NCBI GenBank assembly: GCA_036404275.1
Contig: DASXAM010000283.1
Coordinates: 1 to 14,894 of the forward strand
Origin: AP-15 sp036404275
Lineage (GTDB): Bacteria > Pseudomonadota > Alphaproteobacteria > ATCC43930 > CGMCC-115725
DNA: 14,894 nucleotides
Direction: 5' to 3'
The translations under genes were made by a program, and so were the position numbers. The notes beneath the pieces are model-generated. The model saw only the letters and a list, made by a program, of their open reading frames with translations, was not told the origin of the DNA and ran no database searches. Of this stretch, positions 7,704-14,603 are shown piece by piece; position 1 is the first letter of the stretch; every line of letters starts with the position of its first letter.

Positions 7704-7922
7704 TTATAACGGTGTCGGCGCCCATAAACGAGCGGCCTCCTGCGCCGATTTCAACCGCTCGCGCCGTTCCGCCTCGCGTGCCGCGACATAGTCACGATAG
7801 GCGGCTCGATCGGCCTCTGCCACCGTCGCCTGGGTCGGGACCACACATACCGTCGGACAACGGGTGACGCCCTTCGTCTGCAAAAACGTCGCGATCGCCG
7901 CTTGGTAATCCGTCGGAGACAT
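7704..7922 (-). CDS. Small conserved-looking hypothetical protein with CPTVC motif
   Basis: This encodes 72 residues. I do not know a function. The N-terminus (TDYQAAIATFLQTKGVTRCPTVCVVPTQATV) looks like a short helix followed by a loop with two cysteines, Cys22 and Cys26, and ends in a strongly charged helix (about 35-63, rich in Arg, Glu and Ala) that could be a coiled coil. Proteins of this pattern, with a short 'RCPTxCVxPTQ' core and a basic helical tail, are ones I associate with alphaproteobacterial genomes, but I cannot verify that here. The ATG at 7920-7922 has only a weak GAGAAA ahead of it. The TAA is 20 bases before the monooxygenase start, so the two are likely cotranscribed. It is divergent from the plus-strand MBL-fold gene, across a 180-base intergenic region that must hold both promoters. 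Confidence 0.62.
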   Translation of the reverse strand: MSPTDYQAAIATFLQTKGVTRCPTVCVVPTQATVAEADRAAYRDYVAAREAERRERLKSAQEAARLWAPTPL

Positions 7923-8089
7923 TGGTTTCTCGTTTTGGTTGGGGGGACGGCTCCCTTCCTAAGCCGGTTCGGTTAACGACAGGTTTAGATGAACATCCCG
8001 AAAAAATTCGTCAAAGCCCGGTTCTGACGCCGTGCCGTCTAGCTTTTTTTCCAAATTTCAACGATATATGGGCCGCAGGATGGTGCGGC

Positions 8090-8095
8090 GAGGAA
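8090..8095 (+). promoter_or_regulatory. Ribosome binding site deciding a TTG start
   Basis: GAGGAA lies seven bases before the TTG at 8103. No ATG or GTG is in frame between the upstream region and the conserved start of the MBL-fold domain, so this site decides the start choice. Confidence 0.55.
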
Positions 8096-8102
8096 TTGGG
8101 CC

Positions 8103-8933
8103 TTGGCCCATTCGAATTTTTCGGTGCGGTTTTGGGGCGTGCGCGGCAGCATCGCCTGCCCGGGGCCTGATACCGTTCGTTATGGCGGCAACACCTCCTG
8201 CATCGAGATCCGATGCGGCAACCGGCTGATGCTGCTCGATGGCGGCACCGGGCTTCGGCTCGCCGGCAACGAACTGATGCGCGCGGGTGCCGCGCCCAGG
8301 CTCGATTTGTTTTTTAGCCACACCCATTTCGACCATGTCTGCGGATTGCCGTTTTTTGCCCCGTGCTACGATTCGCGCAGCCGAATTCGCATCTGGGCTG
8401 GCCATTTAAACGGGGGCCGCATCGAGGCGGTGCTAAAGAACACGATGATCGCGCCGTTGTTCCCGGTGCCGATGGGCATCTTTGCCGCAAAGGTCCGGTT
8501 TGTCGATTTCGCCGCCGGCGCCACCTTGACGCCGTATCCCGGCATCCGCATCGCGACCGCGCCGTTGAACCACCCGAACGGCGCCACCGGATACCGCATC
8601 GAGTTTGCCGGCAAGGTGGTGACTTACATCACCGACACCGAACACCGGCCGGAGGGACTCGACCGCAATGTGCTGGGCCTGGCCGACCATGCCGATGTGA
8701 TGATCTACGACGCCACCTATACCGACGCCGAATATCCGCTCCATAAGGATTGGGGCCATTCGACCTGGGAGGAGGGCGTGCGCCTCGCCGATGCGGCACA
8801 GGTGCGCACGCTCGTCATTTTCCACCACGACCCGAGCCATGACGACACCTTTATGGACCGGATCGCGGCCGATGCCGCCGCAGCGCGCCCCGGCACCATC
8901 GTCGCCCAGGAAGGATTGGTGCTGCGGCCCTGA
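8103..8933 (+). CDS. Metallo-beta-lactamase-fold hydrolase
   Basis: This encodes 276 residues from a TTG start. The zinc ligands of the family are all present: HTHFDH at 73-78 (His73, His75, Asp77, His78), His157 in PLNHPNG, Asp178 in ITDTEH and His241/His242 in IFHHDP. The start of the domain, SVRFWGVRGSIACPGPDTVRYGGNTSC, is typical of a subgroup related to PhnP-like and cyclic-nucleotide-phosphodiesterase-like MBL proteins, which hydrolyse phosphodiesters; the actual substrate is unknown. Asp203 (MIYDATY) and His219 (WGHSTWEE) are further conserved-looking positions. The TTG is preferred because GAGGAA lies seven bases upstream, no other start is in frame, and a later start would cut into the first strand. 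It is transcribed alone on the plus strand, divergent from the small protein gene and converging on the phosphodiesterase gene with nine bases between stop codons. Confidence 0.88.
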   Translation: MAHSNFSVRFWGVRGSIACPGPDTVRYGGNTSCIEIRCGNRLMLLDGGTGLRLAGNELMRAGAAPRLDLFFSHTHFDHVCGLPFFAPCYDSRSRIRIWAGHLNGGRIEAVLKNTMIAPLFPVPMGIFAAKVRFVDFAAGATLTPYPGIRIATAPLNHPNGATGYRIEFAGKVVTYITDTEHRPEGLDRNVLGLADHADVMIYDATYTDAEYPLHKDWGHSTWEEGVRLADAAQVRTLVIFHHDPSHDDTFMDRIAADAAAARPGTIVAQEGLVLRP

Positions 8934-8942
8934 AGCGGACGC

Positions 8943-9554
8943 TCAGCAGACTGCGCAGGCCGGCGGCGGCGACCGGGCAGCATCCGTGAAGTCGGTAACC
9001 CGCACCTCGCCGGTTTCCGTGTCGAGGACAGCGCAGCTCAGCTGCCGGCCGTTGCTCGTGTCGCGCGCTTCGCCGGCAGAGCCGGGGTTGATCACCAGCA
9101 CCCGGCCGACCCGCTGCACCAGCTGATGATGGGTGTGGCCGTAGAGAACGAAATCGGCTTCGGCCTCGGCAAACCGCGCCAGCAGCGGGCTGTGCGGATA
9201 GACATAGGCGCCGCGCGGCTCCCACGGCGTCGAATGCACCGCCAGAAGCCGCTTGCCGCCGACCGCCAATTCGAGCCGGTGCGGCCGTTCGGCGAGCCAG
9301 GCCAGCAGCGACGGATCGATCCACGCGGCGGACCGCGCCCGTATTCCCTGCGGGCCGAGAAAGCCTTCCTCGTGGTTGCCGAGAATGGTCAGCGCGCCGC
9401 GCTCTCTGAGCGCCGATACGACCTCGTTCGAAAACCGGTATTCGTAGATGCTGTCGCCCAGGCAGACGATCTGGTCGGCGTCGCCGATGATCTCGAACGC
9501 GCGGCGGAGCCCCTGGATGTTGCAATGCAGGTCGGAGACGATCCCGATCTTCAC
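8943..9554 (-). CDS. YfcE/MJ0936-type metallophosphoesterase
   Basis: This encodes 203 residues. It holds every metal-binding block of the calcineurin-like phosphoesterase fold: SDLH (Asp8, His10), GDS (Asp34), GNHE (Asn60, His61), VHSTP (His107) and GHTHH (His140, His142). Short stand-alone proteins of this kind hydrolyse phosphodiesters or phosphomonoesters in the cytoplasm; their natural substrates are mostly unknown. The start is the GTG at 9552-9554, which overlaps the MaoC-like stop as GTGA; the next residues KIGIVSDLH are the family's usual beginning, so no earlier or later start is needed. The C-terminal tail after about residue 190 (SPPPACAVC) is not part of the core fold and ends in two cysteines. 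It is the last gene of the ilvA-maoC operon and converges on the MBL-fold gene. Confidence 0.87.
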   Translation of the reverse strand: MKIGIVSDLHCNIQGLRRAFEIIGDADQIVCLGDSIYEYRFSNEVVSALRERGALTILGNHEEGFLGPQGIRARSAAWIDPSLLAWLAERPHRLELAVGGKRLLAVHSTPWEPRGAYVYPHSPLLARFAEAEADFVLYGHTHHQLVQRVGRVLVINPGSAGEARDTSNGRQLSCAVLDTETGEVRVTDFTDAARSPPPACAVC

Positions 9555-10024
9555 GCCGCACCCCGGCAGCGCATCAAATTCATCGCTTTCAAGCTCATTA
9601 CGATTTCGTCATTTTGGTTCAATACCTCGACCGATGTGCGCACCATGCCGCGGTCCGGCCGCGAGCGTGAGCGCGTCGCTTCGAGAATGGTCACGCGGAT
9701 GCGCAAAACATCGCCGGGGCGCACCGGGCGGAGCCAGCGCAATTCGTCGATGCCGGGCGAGCCGAGGCTCGCCGCCACCGGCAAAAAGCCGCCGACCAGC
9801 AGCCGCATCATGACCGTCACGGTCTGCCAGCCGCTGGCGATCAGCCCACCGAACGGGCCGTCGGCCGCCGCTTCCCGGTCGATATGGATCGGCTGCGGAT
9901 CGTAATGCGTGGCGAAATCGACGATCTCGGCCTCGTCGAGCGCGATCGCGCCATATTCGTAGACACCGCCCGGCAGGTAATCCTCAAAGCGGCGCTCGGC
10001 CTGGGGCACGGCGAGATCGGACAT
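9551..10024 (-). CDS. MaoC-like hotdog-fold hydratase
   Basis: This encodes 157 residues. The catalytic hydratase-2 motif is visible as YDPQPIHID (41-49), with Asp42 and His47 matching the Asp/His pair that hydrates enoyl-CoA in the MaoC family. It is followed by GPFGGLIASGW, the usual glycine-rich turn. MaoC-like proteins act on acyl-CoA or related thioesters, often in fatty acid, polyhydroxyalkanoate or C5-dicarboxylate metabolism; the substrate here cannot be read from the sequence. The start ATG at 10022-10024 has only a weak GAG-rich upstream site. It lies 27 bases after the ilvA stop and overlaps the phosphodiesterase start as GTGA, so the three genes look like one operon. I see no obvious metabolic link between them. 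Confidence 0.85.
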   Translation of the reverse strand: MSDLAVPQAERRFEDYLPGGVYEYGAIALDEAEIVDFATHYDPQPIHIDREAAADGPFGGLIASGWQTVTVMMRLLVGGFLPVAASLGSPGIDELRWLRPVRPGDVLRIRVTILEATRSRSRPDRGMVRTSVEVLNQNDEIVMSLKAMNLMRCRGAA

Positions 10025-10051
10025 CGCTCGTCTCGAAACTCTTGCGCGGTT

Positions 10052-11287
10052 TCAGCCGCCGTTGCCGCCGGGCAACAGGCGCGTCGGAAAACCGCCGGTG
10101 TTGAGCGCTTCGATCAAGGTTTCGACATGATGCCGGTTTTGCGTTTCGACCACGACATCGAGCTCGGCGCGCTTGACCGAGGTGTCGTGGAAGAGGCGCT
10201 GGTGGTGCACCTCGACGATGTTGCCGGCGTGCTTGCCGATGATCCCGGAGATCCGCGACAGCGCGCCCGGCACGTCGGGCAGCTCGGCGCGCAGCCGGAC
10301 GAGCCGACCGCCACGGACCAGCCCGCGCATCAGGATCGAGGCCAATAGCCGGCTGTCGATATTGCCGCCGGTGACGACGAGGCCGACCCGCTTGCCGGCG
10401 AACCGCTCGGGTGCGGAGAGCACGGCGGCGAGCCCGGTTGCGCCGGCGCCCTCGACAATCAGCTTTTGGCGTTCGAGCAAGCTTTCGACCGCATCCTCGA
10501 CCACCGGGTCGCCGACCAGCAGGATATCGGCGACATGGGCGGCGACGATCTGCCGGGTCAACTGCCCCGGCTCCTTGACGGCGATCCCTTCGGCCAAGGT
10601 CGGCACCTCGGCCGGCGACCCCGGATCCTCGCCGCGCATCAGCCGGTGCATCGACGGATACAGCGCCGACTCGACGCCGACGATTTCGATTGCCGGATGG
10701 ATCGCCTTGGCCGCCACCGCGACCCCGGAAACGAGCCCGCCGCCGCCGACCGGCACGACGAGCGTGTCGAAATCGGCGATGTCGGCCAGCATTTCGAGCG
10801 CGATCGTGCCTTGGCCGGCGATCACCGCCAGGTCGTCATAGGGGTGGATCGGCACGAGGCCTCGCTCGCGGGCGAGCGCGTCGGCGGCCTCGCGCGCGGC
10901 GACGAGCCCATCGCCACGCAGCAGCACGGTCGCGCCGAAAGCCTCGGTGCGCTCGATCTTGATGAACGGCGTGCCCTCCGGCATCACGATCGTCGCCGGG
11001 ATGCCGAGCCGCCGGGCGTGATAGGCGACCCCCTGCGCATGATTGCCGGCCGACATCGCCACGACCCCGGCCCGCCGCTCCGCCGGGCTCAAAGTCAGCA
11101 GCTTGTTCAACGCGCCGCGTTCCTTGAACGAGCCGGTGCGGTGCAATGTCTCGAGCTTCAGAAAAATCTCGGCGCCGGCGAGTTCCGACAGCACCGGCGC
11201 GGCGATCGTCGGGGTGCGCGCAACCGCCCCCGAGATCGCCGCCGCTGCGGCGCGAACATCGGCAATCGTCACCGGCAGATTTTTCAT
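10052..11287 (-). CDS. ilvA: Threonine ammonia-lyase with C-terminal ACT domain
   Basis: This encodes 411 residues. The PLP enzyme domain (about 1-320) has the Schiff-base lysine Lys55 in TGSFKERGALN, SAGNHAQGVA at 79-88, and the phosphate-binding loop GGGG at 181-184 in VPVGGGGLVSG. The C-terminal ACT domain begins near residue 329 (RLVRLRAELPDVPGALSRISGI) and likely binds an amino acid for feedback control. The enzyme deaminates threonine to 2-oxobutanoate, the first step of isoleucine synthesis. The length and single ACT domain fit the short form found in many bacteria rather than the longer E. coli IlvA (about 514 residues with two ACT-like units); the same form also occurs as a catabolic enzyme, so TdcB-like use is possible. 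The ATG at 11285-11287 has AGGGG eight bases upstream. The MaoC-like gene follows after 27 bases. Confidence 0.92.
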   Translation of the reverse strand: MKNLPVTIADVRAAAAAISGAVARTPTIAAPVLSELAGAEIFLKLETLHRTGSFKERGALNKLLTLSPAERRAGVVAMSAGNHAQGVAYHARRLGIPATIVMPEGTPFIKIERTEAFGATVLLRGDGLVAAREAADALARERGLVPIHPYDDLAVIAGQGTIALEMLADIADFDTLVVPVGGGGLVSGVAVAAKAIHPAIEIVGVESALYPSMHRLMRGEDPGSPAEVPTLAEGIAVKEPGQLTRQIVAAHVADILLVGDPVVEDAVESLLERQKLIVEGAGATGLAAVLSAPERFAGKRVGLVVTGGNIDSRLLASILMRGLVRGGRLVRLRAELPDVPGALSRISGIIGKHAGNIVEVHHQRLFHDTSVKRAELDVVVETQNRHHVETLIEALNTGGFPTRLLPGGNGG

Positions 11288-11416
11288 ACGCGGGGCCCCT
11301 GACAGGCGGGAACGGGCTCGACTACAGCAACGTTGCGAGCTTGGCCAGCCTCGGGTCGTCTTGCGCGATGATAGGGCGCAGCTTCGTTGCGGATTTCAAC
11401 GTCGCCTCGACACCGG
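11288..11416. other. Gap between the acylase and ilvA genes
   Basis: These 129 bases lie between the acylase stop and the ilvA start. No hairpin with a T-run is visible in the direction of the acylase, so the acylase and ilvA could be partly cotranscribed. An alternative minus-strand frame continues past the acylase stop to a TAG at 11322-11324, which is treated as a finding. Confidence 0.4.
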
Positions 11417-13762
11417 TCAAGGCGCCGGAGCCAGGACCAAGGTGGCGACGGCGGCGGCGCGGCCGGGGGTGAGCGGACGAAAATCGCGCCAGCGCCGCAC
11501 CAGGTCCGCGTAATGCGAAGAGAGCGGGTTGCCGGATTGGCCGGGAGTAACGATCATCTGCGCGCCTGCGGGCGAAGCGAGATCGGTGACCATGCGCAGC
11601 CCGGCGCCGAAAACCTGCTCGAACGGGTGCGCGTCGCTGCGGATCGTGCTCGGGCCGCGATTGACCGTGTCGTAGGCGCCGGGGGTCGGGATCGAGACCG
11701 CGAACCAGTCGCGCAGGAGCGGGATGCGGCTCAGCACCGGGTTCGCGAACACTGCAATATGCGCCCGGCCCCACCGCCATTGCGTCATGTCGTTCCCGTA
11801 ATCGCTGCGCAGGCGCGACAAGGCCGCGGCGAGCGACTGCTCGAGCCGCTTGGCACAGGTCTCGGTCCCCGGATGCTTCGGGTCATCGCACCAGTCCGGG
11901 CGCCGGGTCAGAATGGCTTCCATGACTTGCGGTTTCAGGTCCCAATAGCCGGCGACGGCTTCGCCAAAGCGGCCGAACAGCACCGAATGGCTGAATTCGC
12001 GCAGCCAGGCGGTGAACAGCAGGGGCTCCGGCCTGTCCCGCGTCATGTGGAAATTCCAACCCTTCAATCGCCGGACCGCTTGACGCGAGGCCTTGTCGGA
12101 TGGAGCGATGGAGGTCATCAGCGGCACCAGCCGCGCGGCCATCAGCGAGTAGGTGTCGGCCTGAATAGCGGCGCTCGCCTCCGGGCTCTGCACCGGCGTC
12201 GCGTCGAGCAATGCGCCGATGCGTTCGGCACGGTTCGGCAGGTCCCAGTCGCGGCTCAGGAAATAGGGATAGCTGTCGGGAACGATTTTGTTGTTGGCGC
12301 TGACGAAGCGGCCGGCGGTCGGGTTTGCGGCGCTCGGCAATTTGTCGAACGGGATAAAGCCCTGCCAATCGTATTCGCCGGTCCAGCCCGGCGCCGGCAG
12401 CCAGCCCTCGCCCTTTTTGCGGATCGGGACGAGCCCCGCCGCGATAAAGCCGATGGTGCCGCCGGCATCGGCGTAGACCACGTTTTGCGGCGGCCCGACA
12501 AAACCCAGCCAGGCGGCGCGAAAGCTCGGCCAGTCAACGGCGCGGTCGGCCCGCCACAGCGCTTCGGCGCTTTTGTCACGCGGCGTCGTAAAGGTCGCGG
12601 AGAGCGCCAGCACATAGCCCGAATCGGCGGAGCCCGGCGGCAGCACATCGGATAAGACCGGCCCGTGCCGCGTGCTGCGCACGGTGAATTCGACCGGCGA
12701 GGCGCCGCGCACCAGGATTTTTTCCCGCCGCGTCGCAAACGGTGCGCTGCCCTGCGGCGTCAAATAGCGGCCGGGATCGGCGGGGTCGAGCTTTTCGACG
12801 AACAAATCCTCGACATCGGCGGTGGTGGTCGTAAACCCCCAGGCGATCCGGTCGTTGTGGCCGATAATGACGAGCGGCACGCCAGCCGCGGTCGCGCCGG
12901 CGATCGTCCGGCCTGGGGTTTTCAGCCGCGCGAGATACCACACGCCGGGCGCGCCGAATTCTAGATGCGGGTCGTTCGCCAGGACCGGCTTGCCGCTTTT
13001 GCTGTGCCGGCCGTCCACCACCCAGTTGTTCGAGGCGTAATGCGGGCCGATCGCGGGGGGCTGAGCCCGATAGAGCCGGCGCAGACCGAGCTTGCGATAG
13101 ACCGGCAGCATCGCCGCCAGGGTCGTCGGCGCATCCTTTGGATATTCTGGATAAAGAAAGTTCAGGTCGGCCGCCGGCATCAAACGGGCGAGCCAGGCGC
13201 GCAGCAATTCGCCGCGGTAATTGCCGTCGAGCCGCAGCGCCATCAGCTTCCCCCAGAGCAAGCTGTCCGCGGCAGTCCAGGGCTCCGGGCGAAAGCGCAG
13301 CAGCAGGAATTCGGGCGGGAGCGCGCCGCGGCGCGAGCCGAGAAAGGCGTTGACCCCGGCAGCATACGCCTCGAGCGCGTGACTGGCCTCCGGCGATAGC
13401 AACGGAACTTCGGCCGCGGCGGCGCGGGCGAGGCCAAAAACGCGCATTTCCTTATCGACCGGCACCGCGTCCGGCCCGAAGATTTCGGCGAGCCGCCCTT
13501 CGGCATACCGCCGCTGCAATTCCATCTGGAACAACCGGTCCTGGGCGTGGACAAAACCGAGCCCGAAGGCGGCATCGTCGTCATCTTGCGCAACGATCGT
13601 CGGAACGCCCCACTCGTCGCGTTCGATGCGGATCTCGCCCCGCGGCCCCTCCAGCACCAGCCGCCCGTCCGTCTGCGGCAGCGACGACAGCAGGTAGAGA
13701 TAAAGCCCCGCTGCGATTACGCCGGTTACCGCCAGCAAATATACTACAATCCGGTAGATCAT
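11417..13762 (-). CDS. Penicillin acylase family Ntn-hydrolase, membrane anchored
   Basis: This encodes 781 residues, in the family's usual 750-850 range. Residues 5-25 form a hydrophobic segment with no clear cleavage site, so the protein is probably held in the inner membrane facing the periplasm. Downstream are GVPTIVAQD, GLGFVHAQDRLFQMELQRR and GRLAEIFG, the alpha-subunit signature of penicillin acylases. The nucleophile is Ser244 in HYASNNWVVDGRHS, where the family self-cleaves; Asn490 in VSANNKIV lies about 246 residues later, as expected for the oxyanion-hole asparagine. Such enzymes hydrolyse amide bonds, including beta-lactam side chains, acyl-homoserine lactones or other N-acyl amides; the substrate is not evident. 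The ATG at 13760-13762 has no good ribosome site but no other start fits. It has a divergent 202-base upstream region shared with hicAB. The stop is a TGA at 11417-11419. Confidence 0.9.
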   Translation of the reverse strand: MIYRIVVYLLAVTGVIAAGLYLYLLSSLPQTDGRLVLEGPRGEIRIERDEWGVPTIVAQDDDDAAFGLGFVHAQDRLFQMELQRRYAEGRLAEIFGPDAVPVDKEMRVFGLARAAAAEVPLLSPEASHALEAYAAGVNAFLGSRRGALPPEFLLLRFRPEPWTAADSLLWGKLMALRLDGNYRGELLRAWLARLMPAADLNFLYPEYPKDAPTTLAAMLPVYRKLGLRRLYRAQPPAIGPHYASNNWVVDGRHSKSGKPVLANDPHLEFGAPGVWYLARLKTPGRTIAGATAAGVPLVIIGHNDRIAWGFTTTTADVEDLFVEKLDPADPGRYLTPQGSAPFATRREKILVRGASPVEFTVRSTRHGPVLSDVLPPGSADSGYVLALSATFTTPRDKSAEALWRADRAVDWPSFRAAWLGFVGPPQNVVYADAGGTIGFIAAGLVPIRKKGEGWLPAPGWTGEYDWQGFIPFDKLPSAANPTAGRFVSANNKIVPDSYPYFLSRDWDLPNRAERIGALLDATPVQSPEASAAIQADTYSLMAARLVPLMTSIAPSDKASRQAVRRLKGWNFHMTRDRPEPLLFTAWLREFSHSVLFGRFGEAVAGYWDLKPQVMEAILTRRPDWCDDPKHPGTETCAKRLEQSLAAALSRLRSDYGNDMTQWRWGRAHIAVFANPVLSRIPLLRDWFAVSIPTPGAYDTVNRGPSTIRSDAHPFEQVFGAGLRMVTDLASPAGAQMIVTPGQSGNPLSSHYADLVRRWRDFRPLTPGRAAAVATLVLAPAP

Positions 13763-13770
13763 CGTGGGCG

Positions 13771-13790
13771 GACCAGGATTGTTAATGGTC
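13771..13790. repeat. Short inverted repeat upstream of the acylase gene
   Basis: GACCA (13771-13775) and TGGTC (13786-13790) form five-base arms around ten bases, between the possible -10 and the acylase start. An operator role is possible but chance is likely. Confidence 0.2.
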
Positions 13791-13793
13791 TAT

Positions 13794-13821
13794 ATTGTAG
13801 GCCGACGTGGGTGAATTTGAG
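13794..13821 (-). promoter_or_regulatory. Possible acylase gene promoter
   Basis: On the minus strand TACAAT (13794-13799) is one base from the TATAAT consensus and lies about 32 bases before the acylase ATG. Sixteen bases upstream is CTCAAA (13816-13821), which matches the TTGACA box at only three of six positions. Evidence is by eye. Confidence 0.3.
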
Positions 13822-13880
13822 GTCGCCAGCGGCTCCCGTCGAGCGGCAAAACGCAGCCGCAGCGTTTAGTCTGAAGCATA

Positions 13881-13893
13881 GTTGCCGCGCAAC
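13881..13893. repeat. Short inverted repeat upstream of hicA
   Basis: GTTGC (13881-13885) and GCAAC (13889-13893) form five-base arms around CGC, within the 202-base divergent gap. HicB proteins often bind short inverted repeats before their own operons, so this is a candidate operator, but five-base arms are weak support. Confidence 0.22.
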
Positions 13894-13964
13894 GGCGAGC
13901 TTGAGCGTCCAGATCGCGCGGCGCGAGTCTTGCTCGTGACCAAGACAACATTTATGGTGTGGCG

Positions 13965-14153
13965 GTGACGGCGTCCGAATTTCGCCGATGGTTAGCTAAG
14001 CAAGGCTGCACCTTCGAAAATCACAGAAGCGGTAGCGGTCACCTTACAGTCGTTCGCGGTGGACGACGCTCGCAATTGCCGATGCATGGACGTAACAAGG
14101 ATTTGGGCACGAAGCTTGTCAACAAGATCAAAAAAGATCTCGGGCTCGATTGA
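13965..14153 (+). CDS. hicA: HicA family mRNA-interferase toxin
   Basis: This encodes 62 residues from the GTG at 13965, or 64 from the GTG at 13959. HicA toxins are small double-stranded-RNA-binding-fold ribonucleases that cleave mRNA and stop growth when not held by HicB. The segment ASEFRRWLAKQG matches the start of E. coli HicA (QSEFRRWLESQG) as I recall it, and GSGHLTVVRGGRRSQLP carries the catalytic histidine (residue 26, or 28 in the longer form) in the place of the E. coli GSNHL motif. The C-terminal helix NKIKKDLGLD also fits. I choose the GTG at 13965 because the protein then begins two residues before the conserved helix, as in E. coli. No ribosome site is clear, and an ATG mini-frame (13954-13968) overlaps the start. 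Codon use looks less GC-biased than in neighbours, which suggests transfer. hicB follows after 24 bases. Confidence 0.87.
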   Translation: MTASEFRRWLAKQGCTFENHRSGSGHLTVVRGGRRSQLPMHGRNKDLGTKLVNKIKKDLGLD

Positions 14154-14177
14154 GGCGTACCTCACGCACGTGTCACG

Positions 14178-14600
14178 ATGATGTATCCGGTCCTGATCGA
14201 GCCCGACGATAACGGCACGTTGTTGGTGACTTGTCCTGATCTGCCCGAGGTGGTCACCTTTGGCGAGGATGAGGGCGACGCGCGGCGGCACGCAGTCGAT
14301 GCAATCGAGGAAGCGTTGGCCGCGCGGATGACGCATCGCGACGACATCCCCGTTCCGTCGTCCGGCCGCGGCCGACCATTGGTTGCTTTGCCACCATTGA
14401 CCGCGGCCAAGGTGGAGCTTTATCGGGCGGCCCGCGCGGCCAACGTCAACAAGGCGGAGCTCGGCCGCCGGCTCGGTTGGCACGGACCGCAAATCGATCG
14501 GCTCTTCGATCTGCGCCATCACTCCAAGATCGAGCACATCGATCAGGCGCTGCGCGCGATCGGAAAACGCCTCGTCGTCAGCGTCCAAGACGCAGCATGA
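14178..14600 (+). CDS. hicB: HicB family antitoxin with C-terminal helix-turn-helix
   Basis: This encodes 140 residues, close to the E. coli HicB length of about 138-145. HicB neutralises HicA by binding it and usually represses the operon through its DNA-binding domain. Residues 1-55 form the HicB partial RNase-H-like fold: YPVLIEPDDNGTLLVTCPDLPEVVTFGEDEGDA is a clear family pattern. A short linker leads to a C-terminal helix-turn-helix at about 75-125, with KAELGRRLGWHGPQIDRLFDLRHHSKI as the recognition part. This two-domain form is the same as in E. coli. The first ATG of the ATGATG pair at 14178 is used; the second is equally possible and only drops one residue. There is no strong ribosome site. 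Its TGA ends three bases from the argG stop codon, so the genes are convergent with no room for a shared terminator. Confidence 0.89.
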   Translation: MMYPVLIEPDDNGTLLVTCPDLPEVVTFGEDEGDARRHAVDAIEEALAARMTHRDDIPVPSSGRGRPLVALPPLTAAKVELYRAARAANVNKAELGRRLGWHGPQIDRLFDLRHHSKIEHIDQALRAIGKRLVVSVQDAA

Positions 14601-14603
14601 GGC

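Noticed and set aside
7923..8102. Convincing promoter pair in the divergent gap
   Set aside because: The gap must hold promoters for both directions, but I could not find paired -35/-10 boxes with good spacing on either strand.
11387..12655. Plus-strand frame of 422 codons within the acylase gene
   Set aside because: It is antisense to the acylase gene with complete catalytic motifs on the minus strand; the product is low in recognisable structure.
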